This document shows, piece after piece, positions 1 through 6,256 of a stretch of 34,748 nucleotides of DNA. Below the pieces are notes generated by a model, which was given only the letters and a program-made list of their open reading frames with translations, did no database searches and was not told the DNA's origin. The translations under genes and the position numbers were made by a program. The stretch covers positions 1-34,748 of the forward strand of contig JAGCVT010000050.1 in NCBI GenBank assembly GCA_017962225.1, read 5' to 3'. This stretch comes from Lachnospiraceae bacterium. GTDB taxonomy: Bacteria > Bacillota > Clostridia > Lachnospirales > Lachnospiraceae. Positions within the stretch are counted from its first letter, which is position 1. Each line of letters starts with the position of its first letter.

Positions 1-205
1 TATAAAAGACTTCGGTAATATAGTATTCCCTGTCATACGAAACGAGCTCATTATGATCTACCGTAAAATCATTCCCGGGATATCTGTCTTCCATATATGA
101 AGCCAGCATTTTCAGTGTGTTGGGCTGACATCCTAAAACCAAAAATGAAAGCATCAAAGTAAATACTGATATAACTATTCTTTTTATATTTTTTTGTTTT
201 TTCAT
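1..205 (-). CDS. Lipoprotein, N-terminal part only (cut by window edge)
   Basis: The reading frame opens with ATG at 203-205 and runs off the left edge, giving about 68 residues. The N-terminus is a lipoprotein signal: basic residues (MKKQKNIKRI), a hydrophobic stretch, then a lipobox ending in Gly-Cys at residues 24-25 (LVLGC), so the mature protein should be anchored to the outer face of the membrane. The visible mature part is acidic and Tyr-rich (SYMEDRYPGNDF) and matches no domain I recognise. A weak AAGGA lies about 12 bases upstream of the start, and the DUF454 gene ends 30 bases upstream, so the two are probably co-transcribed. Function is unknown. Confidence 0.75.
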   Translation of the reverse strand, partial: MKKQKNIKRIVISVFTLMLSFLVLGCQPNTLKMLASYMEDRYPGNDFTVDHNELVSYDREYYITEVFY

Positions 206-235
206 TTTGTTCAATAATCCTTTTCCGATACCCTG

Positions 236-511
236 CTATACAGGCTCATAAAAGAATGCCGCAATCTTCGGATGTCTGTCGACATATCCTTTGAAAAATT
301 TGTTGAAAATTTTTGTGGAAACAATGAATTTTCTGAAATGTCTTGATGCTCCCGCAAGGAACATAAAACTAATCACAAAAAACGGAACCTGCGGAATAAC
401 CGGTAATATAAGACCGATTACAGCAAGCCTAAAGAAAAGCCAGAAAAGATATAAAAATAACAGCTTTTTTAATATATTAAGTACTTCTTTTAAAAATTTC
501 TCGAATGTCAT
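236..511 (-). CDS. DUF454 (YbaN-like) inner-membrane protein
   Basis: A 91-residue protein with two hydrophobic segments (about residues 16-34 and 37-53) around a Pro-rich turn, GLILPVIPQVPFF, followed by a basic stretch (ASRHFRKFIV) and a conserved-looking tail (FKGYVDRHPKIAAFF). This order, with a G-x-x-LP-x-xP-x-xPF core, is typical of the DUF454/YbaN family of small membrane proteins, whose biochemical role is not established. Length is normal for the family, though the N-terminus is short. GGAAG precedes the ATG by 6 bases. It lies between two lipoprotein genes on the same strand and probably shares their transcript. Confidence 0.7.
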   Translation of the reverse strand: MTFEKFLKEVLNILKKLLFLYLFWLFFRLAVIGLILPVIPQVPFFVISFMFLAGASRHFRKFIVSTKIFNKFFKGYVDRHPKIAAFFYEPV

Positions 512-580
512 AATTTACTTCCAATAATCATATCCTAAATCATCAATATATCCCGGGATATTTACAGTCTGACCATAGAT

Positions 581-1528
581 TTATACCGGATTGGGGATAG
601 ACAATGTTGTGCCGGGTATATCAACTGACTTAATTACGGTTTCTACGCTATCAAGACTGTGTGTGTCTTTATAATAAATGACTTCTTCCCTAATTATTTC
701 GGCTTTCTGACATTCTCCTTCTTCACCGTAATCTCCGATTGTTTTCAAATATGGACGATAGCAAATATAAACTATCGCATCATCACGATCTTCAACCTCA
801 CGAAGCAAAAGATATTCCTCAAAATAATTCGAATAATAAAAATCTTCTTCCGACATTACATTTTCTACAGTCAGTTCTCCCAAATAATGAGGTCCCACAT
901 AATAATTTCCGTCTATCGTATCCGCTATCATAAATTCATTTCGGTAAAAACAAATTCTTCCTGCTCCGAAATCTCCGGAAACTTTATAACCGTATTCAAC
1001 GTAATTTTCTGTCTCGCCGTAATATGTAATATCCAGCTCATAACTGTTTTCCTGATAACCATCCAGCCATTCCCGGGCTAATTTATTAAAATCCTCGTCC
1101 GACATTTTTTGATTGACATCATAATCAGGTCGATTGCCTCCCGGGTTAAGCAAAAGCGGCTCAAACCTTTCGAATTCTACCAAAGGTGTACCAAAATCAT
1201 CATAGGCATCTTCATGAAAATCCTGCACAAAATAGGAGGTTTCATAATGATGCGTGGCCAGATATATTACATCCTCATCCGAAAGTTTAAGCAAATCCTT
1301 CTCAGAGGAAAAACTGAATTCTTTTAACGGTTCTTCTTCTGCCTTATCGTCTGAAACAAGCGGCTCAGAAATGTCCGGATTGCCTGCATTATTGTTCTTA
1401 CCGTCATCTTCGGTAAATTGCGGATCATCCGCAATCCGCGTTTCTTCCTGCCCGGTAAAAGAACATCCGACAAATGCAAATAAAACTATAGAAATGATAA
1501 TTATCCGAAACTTTTTAAATCTTTTCAT
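581..1528 (-). CDS. Acidic lipoprotein of unknown function, possibly shortened by a late nonsense mutation
   Basis: This 315-residue protein starts with a lipoprotein signal (MKRFKKFRIIIISIVLFAF) and a Cys at residue 22 (VGC). A disordered acidic linker (about 25-75, rich in Asp, Glu, Asn) follows, then a globular Asp/Tyr/Glu-rich domain with a duplicated DEDxxxLA-like theme (SDEDVIYLATHHY and SDEDFNKLAREWL). GGAGG sits 4 bases before the ATG. The stop at 581-583 is followed in the same frame by 21 sense codons that read like protein (IYGQTVNIPGYIDDLGYDYW) before a TAA at 515-517, three bases upstream of the DUF454 start. The recorded C-terminus may therefore be an early termination. I recognise no family; an extracytoplasmic role is inferred from the lipobox. 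Confidence 0.8.
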   Translation of the reverse strand: MKRFKKFRIIIISIVLFAFVGCSFTGQEETRIADDPQFTEDDGKNNNAGNPDISEPLVSDDKAEEEPLKEFSFSSEKDLLKLSDEDVIYLATHHYETSYFVQDFHEDAYDDFGTPLVEFERFEPLLLNPGGNRPDYDVNQKMSDEDFNKLAREWLDGYQENSYELDITYYGETENYVEYGYKVSGDFGAGRICFYRNEFMIADTIDGNYYVGPHYLGELTVENVMSEEDFYYSNYFEEYLLLREVEDRDDAIVYICYRPYLKTIGDYGEEGECQKAEIIREEVIYYKDTHSLDSVETVIKSVDIPGTTLSIPNPV

Positions 1529-1552
1529 CCGGCCTCCAATACTCTGGTCTTT

Positions 1553-2419
1553 TTATCTTTTCAATTCATTTGCTATCCAGCCTGTTACACCGTTAGGAAG
1601 GCTTTCGTCCATGGGTGTTCCGTCATCGAATTTCACATTCATCTGAATTTCATTCATAAGACAGTGCTGCCCCATTTCAATACCGAAGTTGATGGATGCA
1701 ACACCCTTATCGCCGTTATATGTCCAGTCGGGCGTGAAAATGAAGCTTCTCTTCATGTTTTTAATTCGCTCAAGTCTGGGCGCAATCACTTCATTAAACG
1801 GTGTGAATTCATCATGCTTACAGATTGCCAGGAAAAGCGTTACTCCGTTTTTATCATAATCATCGAGTACTTCATCAGGCGGAATCTCACATGAACCTAC
1901 AGGAAGGATAATATCAAACTTCTCGGGATGATGTTTTGAAATCGTAAAAGTAAATCTTCCGCCACTTGAATTGCCAAGTAAAATTTTAGCTTTACAGCCA
2001 TCCATATGCTTCTCAACAAAGTCGTCAATAAGCGCAGTAACAGGCTCAACATATTCCTCTTCCCATGCGCCCTGTACTCTTCCGTTCTCATCACGGTATT
2101 CGTTTGCCATAGGCATTAAAATATAAGCTCCGCCCAAATCATTTTGATAATCATCAGATGCATACATCTCAGAGCCAGAATAATTAATGCAGAGTTCACC
2201 TTCAAGCGCATTGCTTGTTCCGTGAAGGAATATAAGCAGCGGATAATCGTCTCTTTTAGGGTATCCGTGTTCTGTAGGATCAAAATAATAATATTTTAGG
2301 CCAAAAGCCTCGTCTTTCTTAAATCTGTTAAAATACTTACCCGTAGGATAAGTCGGTTCGCCTGTTACAAATGCTCCTTCGGGAAGTTCGTTTGTCCAGG
2401 GTGGTGCTGGTCTTTCCAT
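1553..2419 (-). CDS. Cytosolic alpha/beta hydrolase (putative esterase)
   Basis: A 288-residue protein with the marks of the alpha/beta-hydrolase fold: an oxyanion-hole strand LLIFLHG (61-67), the nucleophile elbow GNSSG with Ser151, an acid candidate Asp203 in KHDEF, and a late His252 in GQHCLMN. The order Ser-Asp-His and spacing fit a carboxylesterase or PHB-depolymerase-like esterase. There is no signal peptide or membrane segment, so it should act inside the cell, perhaps removing ester groups from imported sugars; that substrate guess comes only from the fibre-degrading context. A GGAGG lies 6 bases before the ATG. It ends 24 bases upstream of the lipoprotein gene and probably forms a transcript with it. 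Confidence 0.75.
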   Translation of the reverse strand: MERPAPPWTNELPEGAFVTGEPTYPTGKYFNRFKKDEAFGLKYYYFDPTEHGYPKRDDYPLLIFLHGTSNALEGELCINYSGSEMYASDDYQNDLGGAYILMPMANEYRDENGRVQGAWEEEYVEPVTALIDDFVEKHMDGCKAKILLGNSSGGRFTFTISKHHPEKFDIILPVGSCEIPPDEVLDDYDKNGVTLFLAICKHDEFTPFNEVIAPRLERIKNMKRSFIFTPDWTYNGDKGVASINFGIEMGQHCLMNEIQMNVKFDDGTPMDESLPNGVTGWIANELKR

Positions 2420-2480
2420 ATGATGCCTCCAATCTTTTAGTAAATTTAATCTGGTTTTTTATATAATTCCATCATCCAAA

Positions 2481-3056
2481 CTATACCCCGTATAATTCTT
2501 TTCTTCTCTTCTTGCTCTTAAATACCCTGTAAACAATAAGCATAATCAGGCACCATACGAGTATCACGCCGCCTGTAACGAAGTCAAATGCCACAGGATA
2601 AAGGAACAAAATATCGTTTCTGACTGAAGGGAATATAAGCAGAATAATGCCAACAACAATAAACGATAATCCCTGGAATAAAGTCAGAAGAAAATGAACC
2701 AAAAGTACCTGTGATATTATTTTATCTGCTTCGGCCTTGGGAGCAGGTTTTTGAATACATGCTCTTACCAAAAGAAGAATGTAAAGTATAGATGTAACAG
2801 TGATAATGATTGCATCAAACGAGAACGGTATCAGGTAAACCAGTATCGTTTTAAATGTCTGTAAAAAGAAAGAACTTACCACAAATGCGGGATCCATAAC
2901 CATGTTGTGAATCCAGACATAAAGGTATGTAATTTTCTGAATGCTTGATGCATTAATCGCAAAATTCTGGATAAAAAGCAGCGCCAGAAAAATCACTATG
3001 CATTTGTTACGGTTAAAGTTTTTGTCATATGTAATTTCAACTGTATTCTCTTCCAT
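2481..3056 (-). CDS. Four-helix integral membrane protein of unknown function
   Basis: The true start is taken as the ATG at 3054-3056 because GGAGG precedes it by about 8 bases and a good -10 element lies at 3093-3101; the open frame continues upstream to 3359 but would run through the rmlB terminator and into rmlB. The 191-residue product has about four hydrophobic segments: CIVIFLALLFIQ, a long central pair (LVYLIPFSFDAIIITVTSI and VHFLLTLFQGLSFIVVGII) and a last one (FVTGGVILVWCLIMLIVY), ending in a basic tail (FKSKKRRKEL). No catalytic motif is visible and I recognise no family. It lies between the rmlB terminator and the esterase gene. Confidence 0.75.
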   Translation of the reverse strand: MEENTVEITYDKNFNRNKCIVIFLALLFIQNFAINASSIQKITYLYVWIHNMVMDPAFVVSSFFLQTFKTILVYLIPFSFDAIIITVTSILYILLLVRACIQKPAPKAEADKIISQVLLVHFLLTLFQGLSFIVVGIILLIFPSVRNDILFLYPVAFDFVTGGVILVWCLIMLIVYRVFKSKKRRKELYGV

Positions 3057-3092
3057 AATTTTACCCTCCAAAAAAACTTTTCCACATAGTAT

Positions 3093-3101
3093 ATTATACC
3101 A
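3093..3101 (-). promoter_or_regulatory. Extended -10 promoter for the four-helix membrane protein gene
   Basis: On the minus strand TGGTATAAT is a perfect extended -10 (TGnTATAAT) element. It gives a leader of about 30 bases before the GGAGG and ATG at 3056. No convincing -35 is found 17 bases upstream, as is common for extended -10 promoters. It sits just after the rmlB terminator, which supports a new transcript starting here. Confidence 0.6.
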
Positions 3102-3129
3102 TTTCTTGCTTTGTAATGCACCTAACCAA

Positions 3130-3165
3130 TCGTAAAAAAAACAGCTGCGAATATATCGCAGCTGT
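3130..3165 (-). terminator. Rho-independent terminator of rmlB
   Basis: A perfect 10-bp stem, ACAGCTGCGA (3141-3150) with TCGCAGCTGT (3156-3165), around a 5-base loop is followed on the minus strand by a run of seven T (3134-3140). It lies 21 bases after the rmlB stop codon. The other side has only a weak A/T tract, so termination should act on the minus-strand transcript. Confidence 0.9.
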
Positions 3166-3186
3166 CTAAAAACAAGATTAATCTTT

Positions 3187-4206
3187 TTATCTGTTTGCGT
3201 ACATTTTCTCGTAATAATTCTGATATTCGCCTGATACGATGGGCTCCCACCAGCTTTCGTTGTCAAGATACCATCTGATGGTCTTCTTGATACCGTCTGC
3301 AAACATGGTCTCAGGTAACCATCCGAGTTCATCATGAATCTTTGTGGGGTCGATTGCATAACGCATATCGTGGCCTTTTCTGTCTGTTACATATGTGATG
3401 AGGCTTTCGGGCTTGCCGAGTTCCTTGCAGATAAGTTTTACGATATCGATGTTTTTCATTTCGTTATGTCCGCCGATATTGTATACTTCTCCGACTCTGC
3501 CCTTGTGAATTACGAGGTCTATTGCCTTGCAGTGGTCTTCAACATAAAGCCAGTCTCTTACATTTAAGCCTTCGCCGTATACGGGAAGGGGCTTGTCATG
3601 AAGCGCATTGATAATCATCAGAGGAATGAGCTTCTCAGGGAAATGATAAGGTCCGTAGTTGTTTGAACAGCGGCTGATGGATACAGGAAGTCCGTATGTT
3701 CTGTGGTAAGCGAGTACTAAAAGGTCTGCGCCTGCCTTGGATGATGAGTAAGGACTGCTTGTATGAATCGGAGTTGTTTCTGTAAAGAACATATCGGGTC
3801 TGTCTAAAGGAAGATCTCCGTATACTTCGTCTGTGGATACCTGATGATATCTCTTAATGCCGTATTTGCGGCAAGCATCCATGAGTACGCTGGTACCAAT
3901 GATATTTGTATCAAGGAATACCTGAGGATTTTCAATTGAACGGTCAACATGTGATTCAGCCGCGAAGTTTACAACCATGTCAGGATGTTCTTCTTCAAAA
4001 AGCTTTTCAACTGCTGCCCTGTCGGTAATGCTTTCTTTTACGAATCTGAAGTTAGGATTATCCATTACAGGTTCGAGTGTTGAAAGGTTTCCTGCATATG
4101 TAAGGCAATCCAGACAGATGATTCTGTAATCAGGATATTTGTTAAGCATATGGAAGATAAAGTTGCTTCCGATAAAGCCTGCGCCACCGGTTACTATTAT
4201 AGTCAT
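3187..4206 (-). CDS. rmlB: dTDP-glucose 4,6-dehydratase
   Basis: This 339-residue short-chain dehydrogenase/reductase converts dTDP-glucose to dTDP-4-keto-6-deoxyglucose, the second step in dTDP-rhamnose and related deoxysugar synthesis. It shows the NAD-binding GGAGFIGS (7-14), FAAESHVDRSI (81-91), the catalytic STDEVYGD (124-131, with Thr125, Asp126, Glu127), Tyr153 and Lys157 in YSSSK, and SNNYGPY (181-187). Length is normal. An AGAAAGGAG box lies about 6 bases before the ATG. It is bracketed by its own promoter and a strong terminator, so it is a single-gene transcript. The other dTDP-rhamnose genes (rmlA, rmlC, rmlD) are not in the window. Identity is secure. Confidence 0.96.
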   Translation of the reverse strand: MTIIVTGGAGFIGSNFIFHMLNKYPDYRIICLDCLTYAGNLSTLEPVMDNPNFRFVKESITDRAAVEKLFEEEHPDMVVNFAAESHVDRSIENPQVFLDTNIIGTSVLMDACRKYGIKRYHQVSTDEVYGDLPLDRPDMFFTETTPIHTSSPYSSSKAGADLLVLAYHRTYGLPVSISRCSNNYGPYHFPEKLIPLMIINALHDKPLPVYGEGLNVRDWLYVEDHCKAIDLVIHKGRVGEVYNIGGHNEMKNIDIVKLICKELGKPESLITYVTDRKGHDMRYAIDPTKIHDELGWLPETMFADGIKKTIRWYLDNESWWEPIVSGEYQNYYEKMYANR

Positions 4207-4253
4207 TCTTGACTCCTTTCTGCCCTATTGGACATTTCACTTAAGTTGATATC

Positions 4254-4318
4254 ATTATATAGGGTGACGTAACGTAATGCGCAAGTACTTTTTTAAAATT
4301 TTTTAAAAATCTTTTTTC
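4254..4318 (-). promoter_or_regulatory. rmlB promoter with A/T-rich upstream element
   Basis: On the minus strand TTGCGC (4279-4284) is followed after 17 bases by TATATA (4256-4261), or after 19 bases by TATAAT (4254-4259). Directly upstream of the -35, 4285-4318 is almost pure A and T in alternating tracts, which resembles an UP element bound by the RNA polymerase alpha subunit. The spacer holds a short direct repeat (TTACGTTACG). Transcription would start about 40 bases before the rmlB ATG. Confidence 0.5.
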
Positions 4319-4329
4319 AGCTTATTATT

Positions 4330-4887
4330 TTAGTTAGTAAAGATTTCTCTGACCGCTTTACGTACTGTTAAATAGCTATCGTGAAAAATCTTAGTATGGC
4401 TGATTTCCGTACACATATGCCTTATTAATCTTTTGTTATGAACTGCACTTAAGAATTTATATATTCTGTCTATTTCATCGCTCGGCGGAAATCCGTATTC
4501 ATATGTAACATGATGTATTTTTGTTCCGTCTTTTCTTTTCAGATGGATATGGCAGTAATATCCGTCAACACAGCCGATAGGAAGAGTTCCGGTATAATTT
4601 TCTATTCCTAGTGATGTAACACGTAAAACAACAGCATAATATGCTAATTTAGGGATTGTTTTTTCTTTTTCATCAGAGCGAAAAACACTGTCTGACACAC
4701 AAATATAGCAGTGATTTCCGTGTTTTTCAAAAACAAATGTTTCATAACAACCTGAAAACATTATTGAATCGTAAGGGTTTATTTTCTCGGCCACCAGACT
4801 TATTACATTTACGGTTACCGCGTATAAAAAAAGCAGTACTACGAGAACAATCAATAATGCTTTCCTGTTAAACATCTTCTCTCTCAT
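4330..4887 (-). CDS. Membrane-anchored protein of unknown function, single N-terminal helix
   Basis: A 185-residue protein with one N-terminal hydrophobic helix (about residues 9-32, KALLIVLVVLLFLYAVTVNV) and an extracytoplasmic domain containing three Cys (MFSGCYE, HCYICV, PIGCVDGYYC region) and several aromatic residues. The hydrophobic stretch lacks a lipobox and looks more like an anchor than a cleaved signal. GAGGAGG lies 7 bases before the ATG at 4887, which favours this start over the Met four codons in. It starts 22 bases after the stop of the MerR-methyltransferase gene, so both are probably one transcript. I recognise no family. Confidence 0.7.
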   Translation of the reverse strand: MREKMFNRKALLIVLVVLLFLYAVTVNVISLVAEKINPYDSIMFSGCYETFVFEKHGNHCYICVSDSVFRSDEKEKTIPKLAYYAVVLRVTSLGIENYTGTLPIGCVDGYYCHIHLKRKDGTKIHHVTYEYGFPPSDEIDRIYKFLSAVHNKRLIRHMCTEISHTKIFHDSYLTVRKAVREIFTN

Positions 4888-4909
4888 AGTACCGCCTCCT
4901 CATATCCGT

Positions 4910-6157
4910 CTAAGATTTAAAAGCTTTAAAATACCCTGATTCCTTGGTGATTTTAAATCCTTTTTTGGTTTTCTTTTCAACGAATACTTTGAATTCCTTA
5001 TATCGGTCAGGTATGTACCGTCGCTGATTGCCGTGGCAGGACATTATGTATTTTAGTAACGGTTCGGGTTTATCCACCAGCAGGTAATCGTCGTATATAT
5101 TCTTTTTAGTATTCGTGAAATATTTCTTTAAAATCTTTTCACCGTTATCAAGTCCGAATATAAGATACAGATCTTTCGCCGCCAGCACGATTCTTTCATC
5201 AAATTCTTTTACTAACAGGTTTATCTCCTTCATATGGGAACTGCCGTAAGTACTTGCAAAAAGAAATCCGCCTTTCTTTAAAACTCTTTTTATCTCGGAT
5301 AAAACTTTATCCGGCTTGTCAAAATAAAAGAGCATGTGGTTGGCTATAACTATATCTACAGATTCATCCTTTAACGGCATTTCTTCAGAATCAAATGCCT
5401 CGAATCTGAACTGTTCATTTACAATCTTTTTTAATCTCTCGCTTTTGCCTGCTGCCTTTTTAAGACTGTTCTCTGCATCGTTTACCATTCCGAGAGATAT
5501 ATCAGATAAAATAACATTTACGTTTTCAGGGATTTTTTTGATGTTCTCCGTCCAGAAAGCACCGTTACCGCAGCCGATTTCAAGGATTGTAACTTTCTTA
5601 TCCTTATCAACATCCTTAAAAACTTCCTCAAACAGCCAGGGAAACCAGCCTTTTTTGTTCACCGAATAGTTTTTGTGTAGATCTATTCTGGCTGAAATAT
5701 TGCCCGAGTTTTTATACTGTGTATTTAAAGAATTTTCCATACCGGTAAGTTCTGTAATCTTAAGCATTCTGTCCCAGTCGATGTTTTTCTCTTTTTCGTA
5801 TGCATGGATCGTGCTGTCGATTGCTTCTTTTACGAGCTGCATCTGCTCCATCTTATCTTCTATGAGCTTGTACTGAAGGCGCATGGATTCCATTACATAA
5901 TCCATGTCGTTGTTCATCGTAAGTCCTTTAATTTCTTCGATGGAAAAGCCTAAGTACTTATACAGAAGCACCTGCTCGAGTTTAAGAAAATCCTCTCTGG
6001 TATAGTATCTTGTGCCCGTTTCTTCGTTTATGAAACTAGGTTTCAACAGATTCTGAGTATCATAAAATCTGATGGTTCTCACAGATACCTTTGCCATTTT
6101 TGCGAGCTGGCCGGTGGTAAAGTATTCTTTGTTTTCTTCTTTGTTAATCATGCTCAT
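4910..6157 (-). CDS. MerR-type regulator fused to a SAM-dependent methyltransferase
   Basis: About 415 residues. The first 70 form a MerR-type winged helix (FTTGQLAKMAKVSVRTIRFY, then GTRYYTREDF and LGFSIEEIKGL), followed by a dimerising coiled coil (about 75-125). The C-terminal half is a class I methyltransferase: motif I ILEIGCGNGAFW, ILSDIS, ESVDIVIANHMLFYF, and EIKRVLKKGGFLFAS as in methyltransferase type 11/UbiE-like folds. The frame is open up to 6235, but the ATG at 6155-6157 is chosen because GAGG sits 5 bases upstream; the extra residues would lie inside an inverted repeat. The substrate is unknown. The fusion suggests a regulator whose ligand, or whose own state, is linked to methyl transfer. 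The gene is followed by an anchored protein of unknown role. Confidence 0.85.
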   Translation of the reverse strand: MSMINKEENKEYFTTGQLAKMAKVSVRTIRFYDTQNLLKPSFINEETGTRYYTREDFLKLEQVLLYKYLGFSIEEIKGLTMNNDMDYVMESMRLQYKLIEDKMEQMQLVKEAIDSTIHAYEKEKNIDWDRMLKITELTGMENSLNTQYKNSGNISARIDLHKNYSVNKKGWFPWLFEEVFKDVDKDKKVTILEIGCGNGAFWTENIKKIPENVNVILSDISLGMVNDAENSLKKAAGKSERLKKIVNEQFRFEAFDSEEMPLKDESVDIVIANHMLFYFDKPDKVLSEIKRVLKKGGFLFASTYGSSHMKEINLLVKEFDERIVLAAKDLYLIFGLDNGEKILKKYFTNTKKNIYDDYLLVDKPEPLLKYIMSCHGNQRRYIPDRYKEFKVFVEKKTKKGFKITKESGYFKAFKS

Positions 6158-6174
6158 AAACGCCTCATAAAATA

Positions 6175-6232
6175 TGGTTTGTTTATGATTTTCAGAATTG
6201 CTTTTACGCGTTTCTGATATATAAACAAACCA
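6175..6232 (-). promoter_or_regulatory. Long inverted repeat in the leader of the MerR-methyltransferase gene
   Basis: Perfect 12-bp arms TGGTTTGTTTAT (6175-6186) and ATAAACAAACCA (6221-6232) enclose a second inner pair, TCAGAA (6192-6197) and TTCTGA (6212-6217). In RNA this would fold into a long interrupted hairpin ending about 18 bases before the chosen start codon, just upstream of the GAGG. No T tract follows, so it is not a standard terminator. It could be an operator for the MerR domain or an RNA switch. A weak TTGTAA/TTTATA pair with a 19-base spacer, the spacing typical of MerR promoters, overlaps its distal arm (minus strand, about 6218-6248). Confidence 0.6.
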
Positions 6233-6256
6233 CAATTAAAAGTGTTACAAAAAATT

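Noticed and set aside
548-561. 14-bp palindrome ATATCCCGGGATAT as a terminator or operator
   Set aside because: It has no loop or T tract and falls in the protein-like segment after the lipoprotein stop, where codon content explains it.
3057-3359. N-terminal extension of the four-helix membrane protein gene
   Set aside because: It would run through the rmlB terminator and into rmlB, whereas the ATG at 3056 has GGAGG and a promoter just upstream.
6158-6235. 26-residue N-terminal extension of the MerR-methyltransferase
   Set aside because: The extra codons lie in the inverted repeat, lack a ribosome-binding site, and come before the normal MerR start.
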